Assembly: GCA_963614875.1 (NCBI GenBank)
Contig: CAVEFC010000041.1
Location: 1 to 11,742, forward strand
Length of the DNA stretch: 11,742 nucleotides
Direction: 5' to 3'
From: CAG-841 sp963614875
Lineage (GTDB): Bacteria; Bacillota; Clostridia; Oscillospirales; CAG-272
A model generated the notes under the pieces. It saw only the letters and a program-made list of their open reading frames with translations. It made no database searches and had not been told where the DNA came from. The translations under genes and the position numbers were made by a program. This document shows, piece by piece, positions 1 to 7,470 of the stretch; position 1 is the stretch's first letter, and each line of letters opens with the position of its first letter.

Positions 1-33
1 ACCGCTTTGTGGGTAAAATCGACTAAACCCCAT
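1..33 (-). CDS. Possible start of a minus-strand gene running off the left edge
   Basis: On the minus strand an ATG at 33-31 opens a frame that stays open for the 11 codons available (MGFSRFYPQSG). It is preceded by AAAGGA with 6 bases of spacing, a plausible ribosome binding site. It would lie downstream of the pilus operon terminator, as an independent or read-through gene. Eleven codons are too few to recognise a family, and the same DNA also folds well as plus-strand RNA, so this is tentative. Confidence 0.18.
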   Translation of the reverse strand, partial: MGFSRFYPQSG

Positions 34-110
34 TTTGTATCCTTTTCTCGGGGAACGTGGACTGTGCTGTCCCGACGTATATCTGCTTCCACAGCTTGCG
101 CGGCTTTTTT
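1..110 (+). other. Potential structured RNA segment (unidentified), cut by the left edge
   Basis: Read on the plus strand, this segment can close on itself. CCGC at 2-5 pairs with GCGG at 100-103, TGTGGG at 8-13 pairs with TCCACA at 88-93 (one G-U pair), and an apical hairpin is formed by TCGGG at 48-52 with CCCGA at 71-75. A run of six T follows at 105-110, as an intrinsic terminator would have. I do not recognise a known family: it does not match tmRNA, SRP RNA or common riboswitch cores as I know them. The same bases could instead be the 5' leader of a minus-strand gene starting at 33. The pairings are visible; that it is an RNA gene is inference with low confidence. Confidence 0.2.
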
Positions 111-154
111 CAAAAAGCATAGACGAGCTTTTCAAAAGCTTCGCGGCATAAAAT

Positions 155-195
155 AAGGCATATCGGTATCGAAAACCGGTATGCCTTGTTTTTTT
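155..195. terminator. Rho-independent terminator after pilB, probably bidirectional
   Basis: A 13-base-pair stem (155-167 with 175-187, one G-U pair) closes a 7-base loop. On the plus strand it is followed by seven T at 189-195, a strong terminator for anything transcribed from the left edge. On the minus strand it lies 11 bases after the pilB stop and is followed by ATTTTAT, a weaker U-tract. It therefore probably ends the pilus operon as well. Confidence 0.75.
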
Positions 196-198
196 ATG

Positions 199-1899
199 TC
201 AGTCAAGCGAAAGCGTCATAAGCTCGGATATGCTTGTATCTCCCGAATAGACGCGCTCCCTGCACGCTTCCCAAAGAGTTTTCATTCCCTCGGATTTGGC
301 TATTTCGCGGACGTCTTCAGCCGTAAGATGACGTCCCACCGTATCTCTGAGCTTATCCGTCATATACATTATTTCGTGTACCGCAATACGACCTCTGTAA
401 CCGGAGTTATTGCAGTACTGACATCCCTGCGGACGATATATCGTCGTGGGCTCGTCTATATGCAGAATTTCCATTTCCCTGCGGTTCGTTCTTGTCTTTA
501 TCTTGCACATCGGACAAAGCTGCTTTACAAGTCTTTGCGATATTACTCCTATGAGCGAATCCTCAACAAGATAGCCCTTTACGCCCATATCGACAAGACG
601 GTTTATAACGCCGGGAGCGTCGTTTGTGTGAAGCGTACTGAAAACAAGATGTCCCGTAATGGCGGCACGGATAGCTATCTGCGCGGTTTCTTCGTCGCGC
701 ATTTCGCCTATCATTATTATATCGGGGTCCTGACGGAGAATACTTCTCAGCGCCGCCGCAAAGGTCATATTGGCTTTTGTGTTCACCTGCGTCTGATTTA
801 TTCCCATCAATGTATATTCTACCGGATCCTCAACCGTGACAATGTTTACTTCGGGCTTGTTTATCTCTTTAAGGAAAGAATAAAGCGTTGTTGACTTACC
901 GCATCCCGTAGGTCCGGTAAGAAGCACTATTCCGTGCGGATGAGCAAGTATCTTGTCAACGATTTTGTTTTCGTCCTCGTTGAAGCCGAGATCCTTTCTC
1001 GTAAAGCTGAACGAGGTTTTATCAAGAATACGGATAACGAATTTTTCTCCGAAAATGGTCGGAAGCGTCGATACACGGAAGTCGTATTCCTTTCCCTCTA
1101 TCGAAAGATTTATACGGCCGTCCTGAGGAATACGTCTTTCAGCTATATCTATTCCGGAAAGTATTTTGAGTCTTGCGCATATCGCGGGGAACGATTCTAT
1201 CGGGAATTCCGCTCTGTCGGCAAGATCGCCGTCTATACGGTAACGAACCTTTACTACATTTTCAAACGGTTCTATGTGAATATCGCTCGCGCGGAAAGGA
1301 ATTGCCTCTTTTATTATCGAATCGACAAGTCTTACGGCGGGAGCGTTGGATATCTCCTCCTCTTCCTTCGGAGTGGGCGCGGCTATCGTCGCCACCGACG
1401 GCGATGAAGCTACGGCTTTCTTCTCTCTCTCCTTCTGAAGACTTACAAGAGCGTCCGCCGTTGATTTTACAGCCGCCGTGGAATTGAGGTATTTTTCAAC
1501 ATATTCCGGCAAAACCATAATGAATTCCACCGGACCTCTGTGAAGCACCCTCGCCGCAGATCTCGCATTGAAATCGAACGGTCTGCCTATGGCTATAACC
1601 ATAGTTCCGCTTGCGTCAACGGTTATGGGAACTATACAGTTCTTACGCAGAAACGTAACGCTGAAGCTCCTCACAAGCTGATCGTCCGGATCAAGCATTT
1701 CCATCTGAACATACGGCATACAGTAAAATTCCGAAAGCACGGAATACACTTCCCGTTCCGAACGCGCCTTTGTTTTGAGCATATAAGCGTCTATCGTTAT
1801 TCCGAGCTCCGAGGATTCGGCAAGCATTGTGTTCATTTCCTGCTCGTCGATTATGCCTCTGTCCATATAAAGCTTTGCAAGTTCAATATTTATATTCAT
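199..1899 (-). CDS. pilB: Type IV pilus assembly ATPase PilB/GspE
   Basis: This is the hexameric cytoplasmic ATPase that powers addition of pilin subunits through the platform protein PilC. The 566 residues are the usual length. Residues 1-140 form the N-terminal GspE-type region, followed by a Lys/Glu-rich linker at about 155-185. The catalytic part shows Walker A GPTGCGKST at 329-337, the Asp box TVEDPVEY at 355-362, Walker B DIIMIGE at 393-399, and the His box GHLVFSTLHTND at 416-427. Zinc-binding cysteine pairs lie at 462/465 and 493/496; the CxxC pairs mark an assembly ATPase rather than PilT. It is the last gene of the operon, 32 bases after pilC. The ATG at 1899 has only a weak ribosome binding site (GGGGA, about 11 bases upstream), so its level may depend on translation of pilC. 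All catalytic motifs are intact. Confidence 0.96.
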   Translation of the reverse strand: MNINIELAKLYMDRGIIDEQEMNTMLAESSELGITIDAYMLKTKARSEREVYSVLSEFYCMPYVQMEMLDPDDQLVRSFSVTFLRKNCIVPITVDASGTMVIAIGRPFDFNARSAARVLHRGPVEFIMVLPEYVEKYLNSTAAVKSTADALVSLQKEREKKAVASSPSVATIAAPTPKEEEEISNAPAVRLVDSIIKEAIPFRASDIHIEPFENVVKVRYRIDGDLADRAEFPIESFPAICARLKILSGIDIAERRIPQDGRINLSIEGKEYDFRVSTLPTIFGEKFVIRILDKTSFSFTRKDLGFNEDENKIVDKILAHPHGIVLLTGPTGCGKSTTLYSFLKEINKPEVNIVTVEDPVEYTLMGINQTQVNTKANMTFAAALRSILRQDPDIIMIGEMRDEETAQIAIRAAITGHLVFSTLHTNDAPGVINRLVDMGVKGYLVEDSLIGVISQRLVKQLCPMCKIKTRTNRREMEILHIDEPTTIYRPQGCQYCNNSGYRGRIAVHEIMYMTDKLRDTVGRHLTAEDVREIAKSEGMKTLWEACRERVYSGDTSISELMTLSLD

Positions 1900-1931
1900 C
1901 TTTTACAAACATCCCCGTAAATTATTTTTTG

Positions 1932-3140
1932 TCACACAAGCGTATTCATTATCGAAAGTATGGGCGAATATACGGCAAGGAACATTATCGCTATCGCGCC
2001 GCCCATAATAACCAGAAGCACGGGCTGAATAAGCGCCGTCATCGCTTTCAGTGAGTTTTCAACCTCCTGATCGAAGAACTCGCACGAGCTCATAAGCACG
2101 GTGTCAAGCTCGCCCGTTCTTTCGCCTACGGATATCATCTGTATCAGCATCTGCTGAAAAATGTTATACGAATCAAGCGCCATTGTAAGATTCATACCGC
2201 GTTCGACTTCGTTTACGGCAAGACGGAAACGCTTTTCGACATATTTGTTGCCGAGGACATTCGCTATCATATACATAGCTTCCATAAGATCCGTACCGCC
2301 CGACAGAAGAAGTCCGAACGCGCGCGCAAACCTTGACGTAACCATACTTCTCTGAACTTTTTTTATAACGGGAAGCTTGTATTTCAGCGTATCGTAGGTG
2401 TATCTGCCTATTCTGAATCTGCCGAATATGACAAGCGCCGCCACAACGGATGCAATCACTATGAGTATTGTGACTATATTGTCCGCTATTTTATGGCTCA
2501 TATTGAATATCGTCGTAGTGAGCGCGGGCATCTGTACGTCAAGCTCGGACAGCGCCTCTTCAAACGTCGGAATAACGAAAAACGTCATTACGGCAAGTAT
2601 GCTTACCATTATCACAAGAAGCACTATGGGATATACAAGCGCGGACTTTGTCTTTGACCTTATCTGCGCGTCTGTTTCGTAATAATCGGCAAGATTGTTG
2701 AGCACCACATCGAGCGAACCGCTTCCCTCGCCGATATATACCATACTCGTGAAAAATTCCGGATAAGCGCGTTTCTGCTTTTTGAGCGCCTCCGAAAGCA
2801 TCATTCCGGAATTGAGATCCTCGTGAACGATTGAAAGCGACTGCTTGAAAAATGCGGAATAATCCTGATTTTTCAGGCTTCCTATGCTTTCGGAAACGGA
2901 AATTCCGGCGTTTATCATTATTGCAAACTGTCTGCAAAACGTTGTCAGCTCTTTTATCGGTATTTTGCCGGACAGCGAAAGTGCTGCCGACGGACGCTGA
3001 TTTTTCATTACCTTTGCCGACGTAAGATAAAGTCCCTGTCTTGCAAGCGTGTTTCTGAGTTCCGTAACGTTTTCGGCAAGATAAATACCGCTGAATTTCT
3101 TTTTGTTCACGTTTACGGCAGTATATTTGAATTTCTGCAC
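1932..3140 (-). CDS. pilC: Type IV pilus inner-membrane platform protein PilC/GspF
   Basis: PilC is the polytopic membrane protein that sits over the PilB hexamer and turns ATPase rotation into pilin insertion. The 402 residues match the family. There are two repeated GspF domains: the first spans about 66-190 and carries the conserved VYIGEGSGSLD stretch near 134-144, and the second spans about 268-392 with the matching ISVGERTGELD near 336-346. Membrane segments are visible at about 168-190, 219-239 and 370-392. Residues 1-55 form the short N-terminal domain seen in this family. The start is GTG at 3140, supported by GGAGG with 6 bases of spacing; no nearby ATG is better placed. It follows pilD by 12 bases and precedes pilB, the usual cluster of motor parts. 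Confidence 0.96.
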   Translation of the reverse strand: MQKFKYTAVNVNKKKFSGIYLAENVTELRNTLARQGLYLTSAKVMKNQRPSAALSLSGKIPIKELTTFCRQFAIMINAGISVSESIGSLKNQDYSAFFKQSLSIVHEDLNSGMMLSEALKKQKRAYPEFFTSMVYIGEGSGSLDVVLNNLADYYETDAQIRSKTKSALVYPIVLLVIMVSILAVMTFFVIPTFEEALSELDVQMPALTTTIFNMSHKIADNIVTILIVIASVVAALVIFGRFRIGRYTYDTLKYKLPVIKKVQRSMVTSRFARAFGLLLSGGTDLMEAMYMIANVLGNKYVEKRFRLAVNEVERGMNLTMALDSYNIFQQMLIQMISVGERTGELDTVLMSSCEFFDQEVENSLKAMTALIQPVLLVIMGGAIAIMFLAVYSPILSIMNTLV

Positions 3141-3152
3141 TTTAAGCCTCCG

Positions 3153-3926
3153 TTAATGGTTTATGATGCTTGAATAAAGCGAAAGTATCGGTTCGGTAAG
3201 AAATATCGCAAGAGAAAATCCGACCGAAAGAAACGGTGCGAAAGGATATTCGGTTTCTTTCCCGTCGCCGTTTCTGCGCCTCAGCGCTATGAGAATTGCC
3301 GACGCCGACACCGACGCCAGAATAAGTCCGATAAGTATTGCCTTCCAGCCGAGAAACGCTCCGCAGACAAAAGCAAGCTTTACATCGCCCATTCCGAGCC
3401 CTTCGCGTTTAAGCACCCAAAGCGATATAAAATATGTGGCAAGGAAAAAGCCTCCGCACGCACCCGCGCCTATAAGTCTTTCCGCAAGCGTCTGCGGACT
3501 TTTTACAAAGCACGCGATTACCGAAACCGCAAGAAGTCCTATCTGAAATCTGTCGGGTATCCATTGATGTGAAAAATCTATCGCAGCCACCGCAAAAAGC
3601 ATAGTTACCGCGATCGCGCAAAGAAACGAATACACCGGATATTCTCCGTAAAAAACGGCAATCGAAGCCGTCCATATAATCGCCCCGACAAGCGGAAAAT
3701 ACAGCCTTGTCTTTGATATTTTTTCGCCGCAGCAGCGCATCTTCCCGCCCGAAAAGATATACGAGAAAAGCGGGATACAGTCTGCCGCGCCGAGCTTTTT
3801 TCCGCATTTTTTGCACTTTGGCGCGGAAAAAGCTTTTATCCCCGCGGGAATTCTGTAATAGGCGGAAGCAACAAGCTCTCCGCAGATAAGCCCGAGAACA
3901 GTGCCCACTATAATTATAAGCGTCAT
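3153..3926 (-). CDS. pilD: Prepilin peptidase (leader peptidase/N-methyltransferase type, A24 family)
   Basis: This integral membrane aspartyl protease removes the short basic leader of prepilins and, in full-length members, methylates the new N-terminal residue. The 257 residues include the N-terminal methyltransferase-type domain and about seven to eight hydrophobic segments. The two catalytic aspartates are visible: D117 in AAIDFSHQWIPD and D181 in GLGMGDVKL. The cytoplasmic zinc loop has C38 and C41 spaced CxxC as usual, but the second pair is replaced by adjacent C65-C66, with an extra cysteine at 50 where the family usually has Asn before Ile-Pro. Its ATG overlaps the previous stop codon (ATGA), with GAGGAG upstream, implying translational coupling. 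Its substrates are presumably the pilin-like proteins of this operon. The peptidase call is certain; methylation activity is inferred. Confidence 0.94.
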   Translation of the reverse strand: MTLIIIVGTVLGLICGELVASAYYRIPAGIKAFSAPKCKKCGKKLGAADCIPLFSYIFSGGKMRCCGEKISKTRLYFPLVGAIIWTASIAVFYGEYPVYSFLCAIAVTMLFAVAAIDFSHQWIPDRFQIGLLAVSVIACFVKSPQTLAERLIGAGACGGFFLATYFISLWVLKREGLGMGDVKLAFVCGAFLGWKAILIGLILASVSASAILIALRRRNGDGKETEYPFAPFLSVGFSLAIFLTEPILSLYSSIINH

Positions 3927-5053
3927 GAGGCATTCTCCTCATCGGTGGTAGTTTCGGTGGTAGTTTCGGTAGTGGGTTCAATTTTGACCGTTTTGACAGA
4001 AGTCGAAGTTGAAGTCCATGGTGCGCCGGTCATCGTTTCCGTATGGTATTCACTTGCACCGTCTGATGCCTTAGTGATATTAACAGTATATATTGGCGTG
4101 TAAGTGTAAGTTATCGTGGTCGTAATGGTTTTAATGCCTTCAGCTTCGTTTGTATTCTCGCTGGTGCTGGTGCTGATAACCTCGCCCTCTCTATATTCGG
4201 CAGTTAGAACATATTCATCCTCGCCGATATAAATATGCAGCTCCGGCATTCCCTCTGTTGTTTCCTTCAGCCTGTATTTGAACAAAATATACTCTCCGCC
4301 ATCTTCATTTTTGGCTACGGCTACATAGTATATAATTTCGTCTGCTTCGTCAGACTCTTTTTTTGTTTCCACCGTCAGATAACACTGCGGCAAATTATTT
4401 TCTCTGTCAAATTGCAATAATTCTGCAAGATGAAGTTGATATACGTCGGCACTTAAGATAACATCAGTACTGTTTTTCATCTTGAAATAAAAATCAAGAT
4501 AATCACTTGCCAATGTATTCATACAATCGAATGTTTCTATAACATTTAATTTGGCAAAATCGCTGTCGGATAAGTTCCACTTTAAAACACTGTAAGTATA
4601 TCCGATTATCTTATTGGCGTCCTCCTCATCTTTAACCTCATCAACCTTCACCGAAACAAGCATTGTCTGCGTTTCCTTTTCGCCCGATTTTTCAATCAGC
4701 TTAAGCGAATATGTTTTGCTTGCCGACACCGACACTTCACAGCTGTAATTTTCGTTTATCTTATGAGCGAATTCATTCATATGCGCATTTATCGTGGCAA
4801 CGGGAAGCTCTCTTATTCCGCTTTCGTCGGAAGCGTTGTTATATTCTTCATATCCGTCTTTCACCGAAGCCACAAATTCATCTCCGATAATATTCGCCTC
4901 TATGCTGCTGTTTGCGCGCTTTGCGGCGTTTACAGCGCGTTTTGTACTCGATGAAGCAAACACAACGACAAGCACGCTGAGCGCAATGATTATCGTCATA
5001 AAAACAACCGCCGTGGCAAGCACCGCGCCTTTTTTTGCTCTGCGTCCTTTCAT
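3923..5053 (-). CDS. PilX-like single-pass pilus-associated protein with Thr/Glu repeat tail
   Basis: This 376-residue protein has a basic N-terminus (MKGRRAKKGA) and one hydrophobic helix at about 11-33, followed by a long extracellular region. The Lys-Lys-Gly then hydrophobic pattern resembles the N-terminus of PilX/GspK-type minor pilins. However, the +5 glutamate typical of processed pilins is absent (+1 to +5 reads AVLAT), so cleavage by PilD is uncertain. No known domain is recognised between about 40 and 350. The last 16 residues (361-376) hold Thr-Thr-Glu-Thr repeats coded by a 12-base tandem unit. G+C is low in the middle of the gene (about 30 per cent at 4381-4560). The start ATG has GGAGG with 6 bases of spacing. 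It lies between the prepilin and pilD and ends inside the pilD start. A tip or adhesin-like minor pilin is my best guess. Confidence 0.7.
   Translation of the reverse strand: MKGRRAKKGAVLATAVVFMTIIIALSVLVVVFASSSTKRAVNAAKRANSSIEANIIGDEFVASVKDGYEEYNNASDESGIRELPVATINAHMNEFAHKINENYSCEVSVSASKTYSLKLIEKSGEKETQTMLVSVKVDEVKDEEDANKIIGYTYSVLKWNLSDSDFAKLNVIETFDCMNTLASDYLDFYFKMKNSTDVILSADVYQLHLAELLQFDRENNLPQCYLTVETKKESDEADEIIYYVAVAKNEDGGEYILFKYRLKETTEGMPELHIYIGEDEYVLTAEYREGEVISTSTSENTNEAEGIKTITTTITYTYTPIYTVNITKASDGASEYHTETMTGAPWTSTSTSVKTVKIEPTTETTTETTTDEENAS
3944..3979. repeat. Short tandem repeat coding the Thr/Glu tail
   Basis: A 12-base unit, cggtggtagttt on the plus strand, occurs twice in perfect copy and a third time in altered form, directly before the stop of the PilX-like gene. 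In the protein it gives TTET-type repeats at residues 361-370. The unit length is a multiple of three, so copy-number changes would lengthen or shorten the tail without a frameshift. Confidence 0.7.
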
Positions 5054-5065
5054 TGTTTTCCTCCG

Positions 5066-5548
5066 TCAATTTGAAAATAACGTTTTTTCGGGTTCTTTTG
5101 TTTTGCTGTTGCAACGACTTACTGTAATTTTGGGCGATGTCGTGTTTCCTTCGTCGTCTGTCGGAAAAGTCAGCTTCATTATTACAATCGCATCGGATTT
5201 GGCAACAAGCTCATATTCTCCGTTGTAGTAGAATGTGTAAGCTTTCTTTTCAGGATCGCACGAATACGCACCCTCTGCTTCCGCCGCTGTTCCGTATAAC
5301 TTTTTGACAAAATCATCAACAAAAGCCGTCTTTGTCGAGGTCGGGTCACCCTGCGCCTGTATCACAGCCGCAGTATAGCAGTCCATAATGTTCCGCGCCT
5401 CGTTTGCGGCGCCGACCGCAAGTCTTGAATTGCTCATAACTCTGTTTGAAGACGATATCAGCCCTATTGTAACTGCGGATATTATTGTTACCACAGTCAT
5501 AGCGCACACAACTTCAACAAGCGAAAATCCGCGCCGTCCCTTTCTCAT
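5066..5548 (-). CDS. Type IV prepilin-like protein (canonical class III signal)
   Basis: This gene encodes a 160-residue prepilin. From the ATG at 5548 the leader is MRKGRRG, then mature FSLVEVV: cleavage is expected after that glycine, with Phe at +1 and Glu at +5. A hydrophobic helix of about 20 residues follows (to about SAVTIGLISSS), then a soluble domain with a few cysteines. I prefer ATG 5548 over the TTG at 5563. The ATG has GAGG 9 bases upstream, while the TTG sits in the stop-start TGATTG of the preceding gene with no ribosome binding site. The size and signal suit a pilin or pseudopilin of Bacillota. Which subunit forms the filament body cannot be decided. It is 15 bases after the PilM-like gene. 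Confidence 0.88.
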   Translation of the reverse strand: MRKGRRGFSLVEVVCAMTVVTIISAVTIGLISSSNRVMSNSRLAVGAANEARNIMDCYTAAVIQAQGDPTSTKTAFVDDFVKKLYGTAAEAEGAYSCDPEKKAYTFYYNGEYELVAKSDAIVIMKLTFPTDDEGNTTSPKITVSRCNSKTKEPEKTLFSN

Positions 5549-5563
5549 AATTTCAAACCTCAA

Positions 5564-6901
5564 TCAAAATATTTTTGTTTTGTTATACACCTTTGTGAAA
5601 AGCGCTCCGAACATATCAAGATTTTCCGTAAATTTGGGGTTATCCTCTATCGACGGATTAAAATACTTGATCTCGTAGCTTTCGTTTTTTTCTTTATTTG
5701 CCCTTGCGAGAAGAAAAGCAAATCTCTTGGGGAAATTCATAATTATACATTCGGGATCCGGAAGATCGGGGTCCGCCTTTATGGCTTCGCAGTAAAGCAA
5801 TATGCGTTTGTGAATATTTTTGAAATTTCTTTCAACCATATCCTTGGGAGAGCCTATCTCTATCGAGGTGGACGTATCAAAGCTTCCCGTGACCGACATA
5901 TCGGTGCTTGACGACGCCGCTCCCGACGGTTTTGTATATTCGCCCGTCTGCTGCATATTCTCTGCCGCGTCAAAATTCTTTTCCGCCTCGGCGTCGGCTT
6001 TTGCCTGCTCCTCGGAAATTTCGTCGCTTACGGAAAGCGCGCTCCTGACAGCCTCGTCAACCTGCGTCGAAAAAGCGTCGAGCTCGTCGGGAGTGAGCGT
6101 TTTTTCGGCTTCGTCTATATCGTAATAAAGCACGTCGTCGTCAAATTCGCCCTCTTCGTTTTTGAGCGCGTTCATCGTCGTTTCCATTGCTCTTGCCACG
6201 ACAACCGTCGCGCTGTCGTGAGGATAAAGCTCGTCTTCTTCCGTATATTTATCGGTTCTCAGCATTTCGTATCCAAACGGAAGCGATGTGGATTCTATCA
6301 TTTTTTCTTTAGAAACAAGCGCCATTGTCGTTTCTTTGTCCCTCATATCGACAAGCATATACGTTCCGGTGCGCGCTCTCTGGCGCAAAAACAGAACGGC
6401 GTTGCTCACTCCGCAGGAGGTAAAGGTTATCGTTCTCGGATCGATTCCGAGCGCGTCGAGCTCTGTTTTTATTTCTTTCAGTATATCTTTTCTCACGCAG
6501 CTTGCGATAAAAATATTCGTCTTCTTTCCAGAGCCTATCTGCGTGGTATTTACCGAATATTCCTTTACGTCGCCGAGATCCGCGGCAAGCTCCGCGCGAA
6601 GCGCTTCCTCGGTTTTTGAACGCGAAAAGGAAGGAAGCGTTATCTTCCACGAGCTTACAACCTCATCCGGCAGGACAAGATAATACACAACCTGCTTCAG
6701 ATTTGCGCGTTTCACATAGGGCTCGAGTCCCGCGCGATACATTTTCCCGTACTCCGAGCGAAGCGCAAGCTCCCTGTCGAACGGAAGATATTCTATTATG
6801 GAATTCGCCGGCGACTGACCGAGAATTTTCATTATTTTCACTCTTGCGTTTTCCACGTCAAGACTGATTACCACGTTTCTTGTTCCGCTTATTTCTGCCA
6901 T
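5564..6901 (-). CDS. Divergent PilM-like (actin-fold) cytoplasmic pilus protein
   Basis: PilM is a cytoplasmic actin-fold protein that links PilB and PilC to the membrane alignment complex. The 445-residue sequence follows the PilM plan. An N-terminal strand pair NVVISLDVENARVKIMKI (9-26) stands where phosphate-binding loop 1 lies. A middle domain with SKTEEALRAELAADLGD spans about 95-111, and TYMLVDMRDKETTMALV (180-196) followed by TSLPFG matches the second phosphate loop. A C-terminal IIMNFPKRF (387-395) is followed by YFNPS. The glycine-rich residues usual in these loops are missing, so ATP binding may be lost. Residues about 250-350 form a highly acidic, Ser/Thr-rich low-complexity insert. 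The ATG has AAGGAG 9 bases upstream. No PilN or PilO follows. The assignment rests on pattern only. Confidence 0.62.
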   Translation of the reverse strand: MAEISGTRNVVISLDVENARVKIMKILGQSPANSIIEYLPFDRELALRSEYGKMYRAGLEPYVKRANLKQVVYYLVLPDEVVSSWKITLPSFSRSKTEEALRAELAADLGDVKEYSVNTTQIGSGKKTNIFIASCVRKDILKEIKTELDALGIDPRTITFTSCGVSNAVLFLRQRARTGTYMLVDMRDKETTMALVSKEKMIESTSLPFGYEMLRTDKYTEEDELYPHDSATVVVARAMETTMNALKNEEGEFDDDVLYYDIDEAEKTLTPDELDAFSTQVDEAVRSALSVSDEISEEQAKADAEAEKNFDAAENMQQTGEYTKPSGAASSSTDMSVTGSFDTSTSIEIGSPKDMVERNFKNIHKRILLYCEAIKADPDLPDPECIIMNFPKRFAFLLARANKEKNESYEIKYFNPSIEDNPKFTENLDMFGALFTKVYNKTKIF

Positions 6902-6915
6902 TTATATTTTCTCCT

Positions 6916-7452
6916 TTAAGGATTTGTCGTATCTATATATTTTGTTTTTCGGATAAGCACGATTTTAAGCGTATCCGTGCTGTTTTCGTAACCGTCGCTG
7001 TCCTTTGACCTTGTGTAATACGTTATCGTGCATATAACCATATCGCCGCTGTCGAGCTTTATCCCGCCGTTACTGATTTCTTTCACCGAGTCTTCTGCTA
7101 CGGAAAAGCTGAATTCAACGTTTTTTATGTTTTCATAACCGCGCGCCTGCGCTCTGTCGTTCCAATATCCGCTCCAAGAATTATTTTCAACAGACGCTGT
7201 CCAATAGTCGTCATCTTTGCCCATCGTAATGGATTCGTTTTCGGAATCGTCGTCGTCATAAAAATCCGCACGTATCATTTCCGCAAGGACGGTAGCCTGT
7301 CCGAGTCCGTCGCCGGCGCTTTTTTCGTTCATTATCTGAACGCGGATAAAGCTTACAAAAGCAACGATATCAACAAGCAATATCATCGTAACGGCAAGCG
7401 TAACGCAAATTTCCGCAAGCGTAAAGCCTCTTTTGCTTTTGTTTTCCGACAT
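6916..7452 (-). CDS. Type IV pilin-like protein, first gene of the pilus operon
   Basis: This is a 178-residue prepilin-like protein. The leader MSENKSKRG is followed by mature FTLAEICVTL, with Phe at +1 and Glu at +5 but Ala rather than Val or Ile at +4. The hydrophobic helix runs to about residue 34. The soluble part is strongly acidic (run DDDD at 66-69) with Trp/Tyr-rich stretches, and lacks a recognisable disulfide pattern. The ATG at 7452 has a strong GGGGAGGG ribosome binding site, the best in the operon, which fits high expression. Its stop codon lies just before the ribosome binding site of the PilM-like gene. It is a substrate candidate for PilD; whether it is the major or a minor subunit cannot be told. 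Confidence 0.85.
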   Translation of the reverse strand: MSENKSKRGFTLAEICVTLAVTMILLVDIVAFVSFIRVQIMNEKSAGDGLGQATVLAEMIRADFYDDDDSENESITMGKDDDYWTASVENNSWSGYWNDRAQARGYENIKNVEFSFSVAEDSVKEISNGGIKLDSGDMVICTITYYTRSKDSDGYENSTDTLKIVLIRKTKYIDTTNP

Positions 7453-7470
7453 ACAAAAACCCTCCCCATC

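Noticed and set aside
181..894. Plus-strand open frame of 237 codons opposite pilB
   Set aside because: It lies wholly antisense to pilB, has no recognisable protein features and starts within the T-run of the terminator; pilB has all its catalytic motifs.
4794..5228. Plus-strand open frame of 144 codons, Ser/Thr/Ala-rich
   Set aside because: It is the complement of the prepilin and PilX-like genes, both of which have good ribosome binding sites and recognisable N-termini.
5549..5563. TTG at 5563 as the prepilin start
   Set aside because: No ribosome binding site precedes it; GAGG is correctly spaced for ATG 5548, which also gives the usual short basic leader.
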